Shown: piece after piece, positions 17,496-25,739 of the stretch
Layout: every line of letters starts with the position of its first letter
How positions within the stretch are numbered: position 1 is the stretch's first letter
Notes under the pieces: model-generated
Told to the model about the DNA's origin: nothing
The model's input: the letters and a program-made list of their open reading frames with translations, nothing else
Databases searched by the model: none
Source of the DNA: an uncultured Muribaculaceae bacterium
GTDB lineage: Bacteria > Bacteroidota > Bacteroidia > Bacteroidales > Muribaculaceae
Assembly (NCBI GenBank): GCA_947174635.1
Contig: CAMWJS010000002.1
Span: forward strand, 62,001-126,000
DNA length: 64,000 bases
Reading direction: 5' to 3'
Position numbers and translations under genes: made by a program

Positions 17496-18835
17496 GCCAG
17501 TTACCCCGCAATACGGAAATTGTTGCTGCCGACGGACATGCCGACGGCAAGTCGATGACGATATCGCAGCTGTGCGTCCTCCTGCAGAAACTTGTCAAAG
17601 TGCCTCAGGTCACCGACGTATGGGTCGTCGGCGAGCTGTCTGACTTCGGCCTGCGCGGTGGCCACTGCTATGCCGACCTTGTCGAAAAGGACGACGAGGG
17701 GCGTCCCCTTGCCAAAATACCGCTGCGCATCTGGAACTACCTGTTCAACAGTCTTAACGCCAAGTTTCTCGGCGGCACAGGGCAACCGCTCGCCAACGGA
17801 CTTAAAGTCAAAGTCTGCGTCGCTCCGAGCATTCACAAACTCTACGGACTTTCTGTAATCGCCTCGGACATTGACCCGGCCTATACCATGGGCGACCTGC
17901 TGCGACGCCGCAAAGAGATTATCGACCGCCTTACCCGCGAGGGGGTAATCGACCTGAACCGGAGCCTTGCATGGCCCGACGTGCCTACGCGCCTCGCTGT
18001 CATATCTTCGCCCAACGCCGCAGGCTACGGCGACTTCCTCAATCAGCTTTACGGCAATGAGCCGCACATTCGTTTCACGGTCAAGCTCTTCGAGGCTATG
18101 ATGCAGGGAGAGAAGGCCCGTCCGACCATCCTTGCGGCTCTTGAGCGCATCGCCGCCGAGGCCGACCGGTGGGACGGTGTCGTCATCATCCGTGGCGGCG
18201 GAGCGTCGCTCGACCTGCAATGCTTCGAGGACTATGACCTTGCCGCAGCAGTGGCGCAGTTCCCGCTGCCCGTTATGATAGGCATAGGCCACGAGCGCGA
18301 CATCACCGTGCTCGACTACGTGGCCAACCGCCGCGTCAAGACCCCTACTGCGGCAGCCGAATGGTTTATCAAGCGCGGCGAGTCGCTTCTCAACCGTCTC
18401 AACTCCATCGGCAGCGCTCTGCTGCAGCGCGCCACCGACCTGATGGCAGCCGAAAAGGAGCAGCTGAGCTATTTCGAAGGCGTCATCTCGGTGTTCCCGC
18501 TCAATGCCTTGCGTCATGCCGACGCACGTCTCGGTGCGAGCATAAGCGCCCTGTCAGGTATCACCGCGCGACGCATACTTCCCGCCATAGAAAAAATCAA
18601 CGCCACAGAGGCGCAGCTGGCACGTGCTGCGGAAATGGCCGTGGCGAAACAGCGCGACCGTCTTGACGCCGACAGCCGCCTGCTCAGGGCGCTGTCGCCG
18701 CAGGCCGTACTCGCCCGCGGATACTCAGTGACCCGTTGCGACGGACGCATACTGACCGACGCCGCAACAGTGGCGAGCGGTACACGTCTGACCACGCAAC
18801 TTGCCTCAGGCGAAATAACATCAATAGTTGAATAA
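17492..18835 (+). CDS. xseA: Exodeoxyribonuclease VII large subunit
   Basis: A 447-residue catalytic subunit that degrades single-stranded DNA together with XseB. The ATG at 17492 was preferred over the tracked start because it overlaps the upstream stop as ATGA. An N-terminal OB-fold (about 15-120, VTDVWVVGELSDFGLRGGHCYADLVEK) is followed by the nuclease core with RLAVISSPNAAGYGDFLNQL, VVIIRGGGASLDLQCFEDYDLA and GIGHERDITVLDYVANRRVKTPTAAAE. The coiled-coil arm follows, then the C-terminal ARGYSVTR segment. The length is normal. xseB follows after a 55-nt spacer with a hairpin. Confidence 0.95.
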   Translation: MSQLPRNTEIVAADGHADGKSMTISQLCVLLQKLVKVPQVTDVWVVGELSDFGLRGGHCYADLVEKDDEGRPLAKIPLRIWNYLFNSLNAKFLGGTGQPLANGLKVKVCVAPSIHKLYGLSVIASDIDPAYTMGDLLRRRKEIIDRLTREGVIDLNRSLAWPDVPTRLAVISSPNAAGYGDFLNQLYGNEPHIRFTVKLFEAMMQGEKARPTILAALERIAAEADRWDGVVIIRGGGASLDLQCFEDYDLAAAVAQFPLPVMIGIGHERDITVLDYVANRRVKTPTAAAEWFIKRGESLLNRLNSIGSALLQRATDLMAAEKEQLSYFEGVISVFPLNALRHADARLGASISALSGITARRILPAIEKINATEAQLARAAEMAVAKQRDRLDADSRLLRALSPQAVLARGYSVTRCDGRILTDAATVASGTRLTTQLASGEITSIVE

Positions 18836-18839
18836 CAAA

Positions 18840-18875
18840 AGCAGGGATACGATACATTGTGTCCGCATCCCTGCT
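18840..18875. other. Hairpin between xseA and xseB
   Basis: A 12-bp inverted repeat with one mismatch (AGCAGGGATACG with CGCATCCCTGCT, 12-nt loop) nearly fills the 55-nt spacer. There is no T-tract on the plus strand, so it is not a standard terminator for xseA. On the minus strand it would be followed by TTTTGTTATT. Confidence 0.6.
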
Positions 18876-18890
18876 CTATAAAATTGCAAT

Positions 18891-19112
18891 ATGGAAATAT
18901 CGAAAACCGACGTAAAGGAAATGTCATACCGCGATGCCGTCAACGAACTCGACGCCATACTGCGCGAAATGCAAAGCGACAACTGCGACATCGACAAACT
19001 CTCGGCGATGACACGCCGCGCCACCGAACTGATAGCCGAATGCCGCAACCGCCTGACCGCCACCGACGAGGAGCTCCGCAACATCCTCGCCTCCCTCACC
19101 CCCAAATCATAA
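18891..19112 (+). CDS. xseB: Exodeoxyribonuclease VII small subunit
   Basis: A 73-residue helical hairpin protein that wraps the XseA arm. MSYRDAVNELDAILREMQSD is the classic XseB start region, and the second helix (LIAECRNRLTATDEELRNIL) follows at the usual distance. Translation may begin at the first ATG (18891) or at the internal one (18921), which gives the more typical 63-residue form. It lies downstream of xseA as its obligate partner. Confidence 0.92.
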   Translation: MEISKTDVKEMSYRDAVNELDAILREMQSDNCDIDKLSAMTRRATELIAECRNRLTATDEELRNILASLTPKS

Positions 19113-19114
19113 CC

Positions 19115-19171
19115 ATCCCCACAATCTCCGGCAACTGCGCCAAGCCAGCAAAATCATCCCCACAATCTCCG
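19115..19171. repeat. Pair of 16-bp direct repeats
   Basis: ATCCCCACAATCTCCG occurs at 19115-19130 and again at 19156-19171, 41 bp apart, just after the xseB stop. The second copy abuts the 9-bp tandem array. Confidence 0.8.
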
Positions 19172-19172
19172 T

Positions 19173-19215
19173 CCGACCTGTCGGACCTGTCTGACCCGTC
19201 TGACCGGTCTGACAG
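19173..19215. repeat. 9-bp tandem array (CTGACCNGT type), 4.8 copies
   Basis: Successive units are CCGACCTGT, CGGACCTGT, CTGACCCGT, CTGACCGGT and a partial CTGACAG. In register TCNGANNNN all units fit one pattern, and one frame reads as Ser-Asp-X triplets (SDLSDLSDPSDRSD), but no gene starts or ends convincingly around it. It lies between the 3' ends of xseB (+) and ispF (-). The remaining 19216-19361 shows nothing I recognise. Confidence 0.85.
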
Positions 19216-19361
19216 TATTATATGAGTCAGCTGTCTCTGTGCTGTTTCCGCCCCTCTTGTCGTAGTCAGTGGCAAGCGGTGAAAAGCTCCAGAGATAATG
19301 AGTCGTGTTGTCGATGGAAGGGCCTACGGATTCGGCCGTCAGCGCGGTGTTGGCACTATGT

Positions 19362-19844
19362 TTACAGAGCTTTGATTAGCAGGGCGGTGGCCTGGGAGGC
19401 GATGCCTTCCTTGCGTCCTGTGAAGCCGAGGCGCTCGGTAGTGGTGGCCTTGACCGATACGCGGTCGGCGCTGATGCCGAGGTCGTCGGCGAGAGTGGTT
19501 ATCATCTGCGGGATGTAGGGGAGAAGTTTGGGTGCCTGGGCTATGATGGTGACATCGACATTCGATATCGAATAGCCGCGCTCCTCAATCATGCTGACCA
19601 CCTTGCGCAGAAGCACGCGCGAGTCGACACCGCGGTATTCCTCGGCCGTGTCGGGAAAATGGTAGCCGATATCGCGCAGAGCGAGTGCGCCGAGCAGCGC
19701 GTCGCATAGCGCATGTATCGCCACGTCGGCGTCGCTGTGGCCCAAAAGTCCGAGCTCAAATGGTATTTTTACTCCGCATAGCCATAGTTCCCGCTCCGGA
19801 GCGAAGCGGTGCACGTCAAATCCGTTTCCTACGCGTATATCCAT
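19362..19844 (-). CDS. ispF: 2-C-methyl-D-erythritol 2,4-cyclodiphosphate synthase
   Basis: A 160-residue enzyme of the MEP isoprenoid pathway that cyclises CDP-methylerythritol phosphate with loss of CMP. The metal-binding motif DVHRF (Asp and His) is near the N-terminus. The substrate loop [19 protein letters not shown], the DIGYHFPD segment and the C-terminal [21 protein letters not shown] are all present. The length is standard. It is downstream of porV on the same strand, but 418 nt of repeat-rich DNA separate them, so independent transcription is possible. Confidence 0.96.
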   Translation of the reverse strand: MDIRVGNGFDVHRFAPERELWLCGVKIPFELGLLGHSDADVAIHALCDALLGALALRDIGYHFPDTAEEYRGVDSRVLLRKVVSMIEERGYSISNVDVTIIAQAPKLLPYIPQMITTLADDLGISADRVSVKATTTERLGFTGRKEGIASQATALLIKAL

Positions 19845-19914
19845 AGTTATGATTTATGATGCTATAAAAAATTGTACAATAATACTTGTCGGATTGTGAT
19901 TTAAGCAGAGTTGA

Positions 19915-19948
19915 CCGGGGCGGGGGCGTCTCGCCCCCGTGGTATTAT
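19915..19948. repeat. GC palindromic repeat, half-copy of the 34-kb palindrome
   Basis: The 34 bases here are identical to 34047-34080. They contain the hairpin CGGGGGCG-TCT-CGCCCCCG followed by TGGTATTAT. This is one of several palindromic pieces in the ispF-porV gap. Confidence 0.85.
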
Positions 19949-20031
19949 CCTTTGCTACTTAAAATCACTGAGTCTGTTGCAGAACCTAACATGTTAAGGC
20001 ATGTCGGAGACATGCTGATTGTGATGAAAGG

Positions 20032-20170
20032 GGGTGTTGCAGAACTCCAAAACGTAGGGACGCACGGCTCGTGCGTCCGCAAAACAGTGCTGATTATTAA
20101 CCTTTTACCGGACGCACGAGCCGTGCGTCCCTACATCGCAAACCGAAATTTTGGAGTTCTGCAACACCCT
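20032..20170. repeat. 139-bp palindromic element with 21-bp inverted ends
   Basis: The ends GGGTGTTGCAGAACTCCAAA and its complement (20149-20169) enclose a second inverted pair, GTAGGGACGCACGGCTCGTG with its complement at 20110-20133, around an AT-rich centre. It has MITE-like form with no coding capacity. A loose copy of the boundary (TGTTGCAGAAC) also lies at 19975, and two more small inverted repeats flank it (19999-20015 and 20172-20196). Together with the 19915 repeat this accounts for most of the 418-nt ispF-porV gap, and I see no gene there. Confidence 0.85.
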
Positions 20171-20262
20171 CAGGCTAAGTATAAACACATTAGCCTCGGA
20201 GAGGCGTCATTGTTATTATTAGCGCAAATTTTGATTATGATGTCGGCGTCCCTGCCACTAAA

Positions 20263-21474
20263 CTATCTGCGTTTGCCGAGTATCTCCCGCAGGCCGTCCA
20301 TATCGAATGTCAGCGAGAAGCGGAGTGTCTGGTCGAGCGGCGACTGCTGCGCGGTGGCTATCATGTATGAGGCGTCGAGACGGAGCACATTGAGCGAGAA
20401 GCCTGCACCGATGCCGAAATACTGGCGGTTGCCTTTGAACTGGCTTTCGTGATAGTAGCCCGCACGCAGGAAGAACTGCTGGTTGTAGGAATATTCTGCA
20501 CCGAGCGAATAGGTAATCTCGCGAAGCTCTTCCTTGAAGCCGCCGGGGGCATCGGAGAATGACTTGAATATACCGGAGATAGGCGACATGTCCTGCCATT
20601 CCTGAAGCGCGTCGAGATATTCGCGTTCGCCGTCGGAGTCGTCGGCATAGTCGCTTTCACGCGGACGTGCCGGCACGAGCAGTTTGTTAAGATCGAGCGA
20701 TATGGCGAGGTTGTGGTAGTCGGCCAAAGGGAACATGAATGTGGTGCCGAGTCGCAGGTTGGTCGGGAGGAATGCGGGGTCCTCGCCGTTGTTGTAGTTG
20801 ACTTTCGTACCGATGTTCGATATATTCCAGCCCCATGACCACTGGCACTCGTTGCGCCCTACAATGGGGTAGGTGGTGTAGTAGCCCGAGATGTCGGCCG
20901 AGAATGCCGATGCGCCCACGGTCTGGTCGCCGGCGTATGAGTTGGAGAAACCGAGGTCGGAGTAGATGTAGCGGAATACGACACCCATCGAGAATTTCTC
21001 CGACAGCTTGCGCGAGTAGCCCACGTCGACGGCGAGCTCGTATGGGTTGAGGCTCTGTGTGGTGATGCCCGAGGGGTCGTTGGTATTTACTTCGCCGAGT
21101 GAGAAATAGCGCAGCGTGGCCGATACCGCCTGGTTGTCGTTGGAGCCGAGTTTCCAGTAGCCCGACACGTTTGCAAGAAAGATGTCGTTGACGAGTTTGC
21201 GGAGCCACGGAGTGTAGCTGAGCGAGACTCCGCCCTGCGAATAGGCGAATGCGTATTTCGACGGATTCCAGAACTGGGAGTTTGCATCAGGGTCGGTGGC
21301 GGCACCGATGTCGCCCATCGAGGCGCCGCGGGCGTCGGGCGCTATGGAGAGCGAGGTTACACCTGTCTCTATAGGGTTGAACTCGTTCTTGATATTGTCG
21401 TCGGCGCGAGCCTCTCCTGCCAGGAGCAGGCAGACGGTGCCGAGGATTACCGGTTTGATGAGAGTCGTTTTCAT
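20263..21474 (-). CDS. porV: Type IX secretion outer-membrane protein PorV (LptO)
   Basis: A 403-residue outer-membrane barrel of the FadL-like class. PorV escorts folded cargo from the translocon to the PorU sortase. A signal peptide (cut near ARAD) precedes the characteristic block TSLSIAPDARGASMGDIGAATDPDANSQFWNPSKYAF, quoted here only as its two halves SIAPDARGASMG and SQFWNPSKYAF. The rest is a series of barrel strands. An acidic loop (RESDYADDSDGEREYLDALQ) is predicted near residue 270. It follows porU by 100 nt, with a hairpin between. Length and N-terminal signature fit PorV well. Confidence 0.93.
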   Translation of the reverse strand: MKTTLIKPVILGTVCLLLAGEARADDNIKNEFNPIETGVTSLSIAPDARGASMGDIGAATDPDANSQFWNPSKYAFAYSQGGVSLSYTPWLRKLVNDIFLANVSGYWKLGSNDNQAVSATLRYFSLGEVNTNDPSGITTQSLNPYELAVDVGYSRKLSEKFSMGVVFRYIYSDLGFSNSYAGDQTVGASAFSADISGYYTTYPIVGRNECQWSWGWNISNIGTKVNYNNGEDPAFLPTNLRLGTTFMFPLADYHNLAISLDLNKLLVPARPRESDYADDSDGEREYLDALQEWQDMSPISGIFKSFSDAPGGFKEELREITYSLGAEYSYNQQFFLRAGYYHESQFKGNRQYFGIGAGFSLNVLRLDASYMIATAQQSPLDQTLRFSLTFDMDGLREILGKRR

Positions 21475-21513
21475 ATATTACTATAACTCCAAATCACAAA
21501 ATTTATTGTAATA

Positions 21514-21542
21514 GAGGGGATAAATTTGCATTTTATCCCCTC
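21514..21542. other. Hairpin between porU and porV
   Basis: A perfect 11-bp stem (GAGGGGATAAA with TTTATCCCCTC, 7-nt loop) lies in the 100-nt porU-porV spacer. On the minus strand it is followed by TATTACAATAAATTTT, not a continuous T-run, so a processing, stabilising or weak attenuating role is as likely as termination. Confidence 0.6.
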
Positions 21543-21574
21543 CTGAAAAGTATGTGCCGCCTGTCGGTAGGCTT

Positions 21575-24500
21575 TTACGGCTTCTGTATGACGATTATGT
21601 CGGTTTTAGGCGTGTGGCCGTGCAGGCTGCCTCCTGTGCAAATGGCATAAGCTCGGTAAACGCCGTCCTTGACAAGATTGCCCGACATGTCGGTCAGATC
21701 CCATTCGAAGGGGAAGCTTACATCGGCACGCGAGAACACGGTGTTGCCTTCGGCGTCCTCTATAATGAGGCGTCCGGTAGGGGTGTCGGTGAAGTTGTGG
21801 TTGAGCGAGATGGTGGCCTGAATGCGCGCTGGCTGCTCTTCAATGGCCAGAGTGGCGTTCGCTCCGGTGTTGTTGATGACGAACTCTATGGTGCGCGAAG
21901 CGCTGTTTCCGGAGTTGTCGGAGATATAGAGCGTCAGTGAGTGGCGTCCGTCGCTGAGCGATGTGAACGGATACTCTATGTTCACCGAGCCGTCGCCGTT
22001 GTTGGTCATTGCAGTGCCTACCACAGGATAGTTCATGGTGTTGTCGATGCTTATGCGGCAGGTGGGACCGACGGTGCCGGTGGGATTGTATATGCCGCTG
22101 CCATTGTCGATTACGGTGGCATACAGTATGAAATTCTGGCTTGTGATGTCGCCGTTGACAAATTGCGGGGTGTTGATGTACATTTCTGTGATTTCGGGCG
22201 CTTCAGTGTCTGACGGTGTCTGCGGTGCGGCATTGATGTCAATCGCCAGGGCGTTTGTATAGGTGGTGGCCACTTCGCTGTTGTCAGGAAGCACTGCGGT
22301 GATGGTGGCGCGGTTGAAGTCGCCTGTGCGTACCGGCATAGGGGGAGTGAGTCTGACGGTAAATTTACCGTCTACGACTTTGGCTATGGCTTCGACAAGC
22401 AGGTCTTCGTCGGTGTAGACACTTTTTGCGGTGTCTCCGGCCAATGTGACGAGGTTGCGCACGATGGGCGATTCATAGAGCGACAATATTACGTTGCCGT
22501 TGAATGTCTTCCAGTGGGTGCCGGAGTTCGACGGGTCCTCGACATATCCGGTAATGGTGTTTTCGACAAGGGGCGTTATCGGATGTCCGGCCTCCTGAGC
22601 ATTGTATGCCTCGCCGTTTACACTTTCTATTGTGATTTTGTGGCTCGGGAAGAAGAGCGGTATTGCGGGGTCGCCACAGAGGTTATAGCACGAAGTGTTG
22701 ACCATCAAGCCGTTGTCGCCTGATGTCTTGTTGAGAAGAAGTTCATTGCGTGCCAGGCGCAATATGTCGCCGGTAGTGGTGCCTTTAGGCGATTTTGCGA
22801 ATATGTCGGCCATGGTCTCCGACAATTTCTGATTGCGGACCTGATATACTTCGCGGCATGCGGCCACTACTCCGATCATACCGCCGTTGTTCTGCATTAC
22901 CATCTCTTGGGCAAGCGACAGCTCGAGGCGGTCGAAGGTATAGGCCTGGCAGGTGGCGAGCATTGCGAACGGGAAGTAGTCGTAGCGTGTGTCGTGCACA
23001 TCCGAAATGTGGTACAGATTTGACGAACCGATGTAGTCGGGCTTGCCGTGGCCGGTGTAGTTTACATACATCACGCCTCTTTTAAGGGCTTGCTTTATGA
23101 CGTTTTTGGCGGGTATTGCCTTGCCGTTTTTCAGAGGGTAGAGGCCGCTGTATCCTTTGATGAGGGTCATGCCGGGATTGTTGGCAAGGAATGACTTTCC
23201 GGTGACTTCACCGCTCGTGAAGTGCTGGTGGTTGTCTCCGTGGTCGGTAATGATGAGTGCGCGCTGGTATATGTCTGACGAAGGTGTATAGGTCAGATAC
23301 TGGTATATTTTGTCGACGGCCTTGGCTGCCTGTGTGGCGTCGAGCGCGGGGATGCGGCCTACATTTATATGCTGCACGCTGTTGATGAATTCTAAGGTGG
23401 GAGGGGTGTCGCCGAGCATGCCGAAGTAGGCGTCGCAGGAGTATCCCGTGGTGACGAGCGACATCGACGCATGGTAGGGTGTGCCGTAGTTGAGCAGCAG
23501 CACGCCGCGTTCCTTGAATGCCGCTCCGGTGGTGGTGAGGCCGCGGTTGTCGTAGAATGAGCCTCCGAACAGCAGCAGGTGTTTCATCTTGGACGGATTG
23601 CGGTCGTAGAACATCTTCATTGCCTTTCGTATGCCCCACAATGAAGGTGTGCCCGACGAAAATTCGTTGAATATTTCCTCCTGCTGCAATACTATGACGT
23701 CGTGTCCGAGAAGGTCGCGGTGTATCTGGGCCAGACGTTCGGCCTGGTCGACGAATGCGTCGGCCGACAGAATTACGAGATCGGGCACGGCGTACGAGTG
23801 TATGTTCTGATTTGAAACCTCGCCGGCATATTCAACCGGAAGATGGTCTTTTGTCGGGTTGAATGCTATGGCGCGGAAAGCCTTGTCGGTCGATTTGGAT
23901 ATGCTGTAGGTTTCGTCGCTGGCGAAAACCAGCGTGCGGCCGCCGTAGTTGTAGCTTGACTCGTACTGGCGCACGTTGTATGCTCGGTCGACATTCCAGA
24001 CTATTACTTCGGGGTCGGCGTCGGCGACTTCTATTACCTGGCCGCTCTTCAGCGCGCTGTCACACATCAGCAATGACGGGTGTGCTCCGATTTTGTTGCT
24101 GCGGGGATAGGCCAGAAGCATTCGGTCGACGGCCGCGTAGTTGAATGTGGATTTGCTGGATTTTGACAGTGTCACGTCGAATGACGTGGATGTGCCGGGT
24201 ATAGGCAGCTGCTGATATGAGTCCGACAGATTGGCATTGGTGTTGAACGCTGTGTATTTGCTGTTGCTGTTGAGGTTGATGGTCTTGTTGATTATCTCTC
24301 CACGGCGTGGATGCGTGAGCAGAAACGACATGTTGTTGCCTGACCCGACAAGTATGTTGTGGAACACCACATTGGTGTATGTCAAGGTGGAATAGAGGTC
24401 GTTGAGCGGGAACGAGAATTTCAGCGTATCGCTGACCTGCGATATGTCGGGCCCGAAGTAAAGCTGTCCCTGGCGCGTCGGATTGGTCGCTTCCTCTTCA

Positions 24501-25036
24501 ATCATCGAGATGCTCCAGTGCTTGCGCAGGAACGACGTCGTGGCAATCGGCTTGTAGCGTATGATTTCAGTCTGCTTCACCGGCTGTGAGTCGGTGATGA
24601 AATAATATCCGGCGTCGGCAACATGGTTTCGTTCCACGTCCGGGCATGCGGTGACCTGTGTCGGTTTTGACGAGGCGTACACAAGGTTCGGACGGTAGTT
24701 CGATTCGCCGTAGAAAAGCAGACGGTCGTCGCGGTATACGACCGGTTGCTGCGGGAGGTCGTCGGGGATGCTCTCGTCGAGCAGTTCCGGCACTCCGGCC
24801 ACACCGCCGAAGCCGAATACGGTCACGGCCGACGGGTCATCAAAACCCCATTCGCGCAGCTGTTCGTTGGTAATCTGCTGTATGCCTGACTCGTTGACGC
24901 GTATTTTCACCCAGCGTCCCGATGATAGAACGGATGATGATGCGTAGTGCGAGGCATCGACTGCCGATGACGAAAGGGCTCCTATGATGGCGCAGAGCAG
25001 AGATACGTATATACGTGTTTTCATTCTGTATGGCAT
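21575..25036 (-). CDS. porU: Type IX secretion sortase PorU (C25 cysteine peptidase)
   Basis: A 1153-residue cell-surface peptidase that removes the C-terminal signal of T9SS cargo and links it to A-LPS. The C25 gingipain-like catalytic domain spans about residues 415-800. The catalytic His lies in VNYTGHGKPDYIG (His663) and the Cys in LATCQAYTFDRLE (Cys696). It is followed by Ig-like and beta-rich modules and ends with WDLTDMSGNLVKDGVYR, a fold often seen in this phylum. A signal peptide is present; translation may begin at Met1 or at Met5 (MKTRIYVSLL). It is upstream of its partner porV. No T9SS cargo gene with a typical C-terminal domain is visible in the window. Confidence 0.93.
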   Translation of the reverse strand: MPYRMKTRIYVSLLCAIIGALSSSAVDASHYASSSVLSSGRWVKIRVNESGIQQITNEQLREWGFDDPSAVTVFGFGGVAGVPELLDESIPDDLPQQPVVYRDDRLLFYGESNYRPNLVYASSKPTQVTACPDVERNHVADAGYYFITDSQPVKQTEIIRYKPIATTSFLRKHWSISMIEEEATNPTRQGQLYFGPDISQVSDTLKFSFPLNDLYSTLTYTNVVFHNILVGSGNNMSFLLTHPRRGEIINKTINLNSNSKYTAFNTNANLSDSYQQLPIPGTSTSFDVTLSKSSKSTFNYAAVDRMLLAYPRSNKIGAHPSLLMCDSALKSGQVIEVADADPEVIVWNVDRAYNVRQYESSYNYGGRTLVFASDETYSISKSTDKAFRAIAFNPTKDHLPVEYAGEVSNQNIHSYAVPDLVILSADAFVDQAERLAQIHRDLLGHDVIVLQQEEIFNEFSSGTPSLWGIRKAMKMFYDRNPSKMKHLLLFGGSFYDNRGLTTTGAAFKERGVLLLNYGTPYHASMSLVTTGYSCDAYFGMLGDTPPTLEFINSVQHINVGRIPALDATQAAKAVDKIYQYLTYTPSSDIYQRALIITDHGDNHQHFTSGEVTGKSFLANNPGMTLIKGYSGLYPLKNGKAIPAKNVIKQALKRGVMYVNYTGHGKPDYIGSSNLYHISDVHDTRYDYFPFAMLATCQAYTFDRLELSLAQEMVMQNNGGMIGVVAACREVYQVRNQKLSETMADIFAKSPKGTTTGDILRLARNELLLNKTSGDNGLMVNTSCYNLCGDPAIPLFFPSHKITIESVNGEAYNAQEAGHPITPLVENTITGYVEDPSNSGTHWKTFNGNVILSLYESPIVRNLVTLAGDTAKSVYTDEDLLVEAIAKVVDGKFTVRLTPPMPVRTGDFNRATITAVLPDNSEVATTYTNALAIDINAAPQTPSDTEAPEITEMYINTPQFVNGDITSQNFILYATVIDNGSGIYNPTGTVGPTCRISIDNTMNYPVVGTAMTNNGDGSVNIEYPFTSLSDGRHSLTLYISDNSGNSASRTIEFVINNTGANATLAIEEQPARIQATISLNHNFTDTPTGRLIIEDAEGNTVFSRADVSFPFEWDLTDMSGNLVKDGVYRAYAICTGGSLHGHTPKTDIIVIQKP

Positions 25037-25172
25037 TGGTGTTGTTGCAGTTTGATGGTTGAAGAAATGTATTTCCTGAAGAGATGATGGTTGCAGATAT
25101 ATTAACGTTGTATGTCCGCACTTATTGTGTCGCAGCTGTTGCCGACGTGGGGTGCGGGCTGTTGATTCTATT

Positions 25173-25739
25173 TTATTTTATGTTGAATTTTAATACTTCC
25201 GTTCCGTTGACCGAGGCCTCGATGCGGTCGCCGATGTTCACTTCGCACGAAAAGAGGGGGGAGGGGGGGATGATGATGTCGCCGGTCTTTATTATCATAT
25301 CCTTGCTCAGGAGTTTAAGCGCTTTGGTTGCCGGAGTGATGACGTTGGAGAATGTGATGCTTTGCGGGGAGTTGATGTCGACGGTCTTTATTGGGGAGCA
25401 GTCGGTCCATGAGCCTATGGCGAGTGCTCCGTCAAATGCCGTGGCCCACGGAGTCCAGTTTTCGGCGCTGTTCTCGTCGGGCGACACTATGTCGACCGGA
25501 ACAAAGCGCACGCATAGCGTCATCATGTCGTAATAGCGTGGCGCAAACCGTTCGGCTATCGATTTCCCGAGGCGGCTTATGAGATAGGCCACAGAGAAGT
25601 CGCAGCGCCAGCGGCGAGATATTTCAGGCAGGAATACCGGACGGTTGTCGCGGATTACCGACGAGTCGGTGGTGAGAATAAGCGTAGGCAGCGAAGCGTT
25701 GTCCTTGCTGCCGAAATCCCTCAGCTCAAGTATTTTCAT
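25173..25739 (-). CDS. Fumarylacetoacetate hydrolase-like protein, degenerate
   Basis: The 188-residue protein starts at the ATG overlapping the rex stop by 4 nt; the longer tracked ORF reads through rex out of frame. Its C-terminal half resembles the FAH fold: ITFSNVITPATKALKLLS, then the IIKTGDIIIPPSPLFSCEVNIGD stretch (the family's GD(V/I)I turn and GD before the last strand). The acidic metal-binding triad of catalytic FAH enzymes is not apparent, so activity is doubtful. Tight coupling to Rex suggests redox-linked expression. The family call is from fold pattern only. Confidence 0.55.
   Translation of the reverse strand: MKILELRDFGSKDNASLPTLILTTDSSVIRDNRPVFLPEISRRWRCDFSVAYLISRLGKSIAERFAPRYYDMMTLCVRFVPVDIVSPDENSAENWTPWATAFDGALAIGSWTDCSPIKTVDINSPQSITFSNVITPATKALKLLSKDMIIKTGDIIIPPSPLFSCEVNIGDRIEASVNGTEVLKFNIK

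Noticed and set aside
17501-18517. 338-residue minus-strand ORF opposite xseA
   Set aside because: xseA is certain from its motifs. The antisense frame is open because of GC-rich codon use and resembles no protein.
18857-19225. ORF translating the 9-bp array as a Ser-Asp-X repeat protein
   Set aside because: It overlaps xseB in another frame, so the repeat is better explained as intergenic DNA.
19222-19518. 98-residue plus-strand ORF between the 9-bp array and ispF
   Set aside because: Half of it is antisense to ispF, and the rest has no recognisable features.
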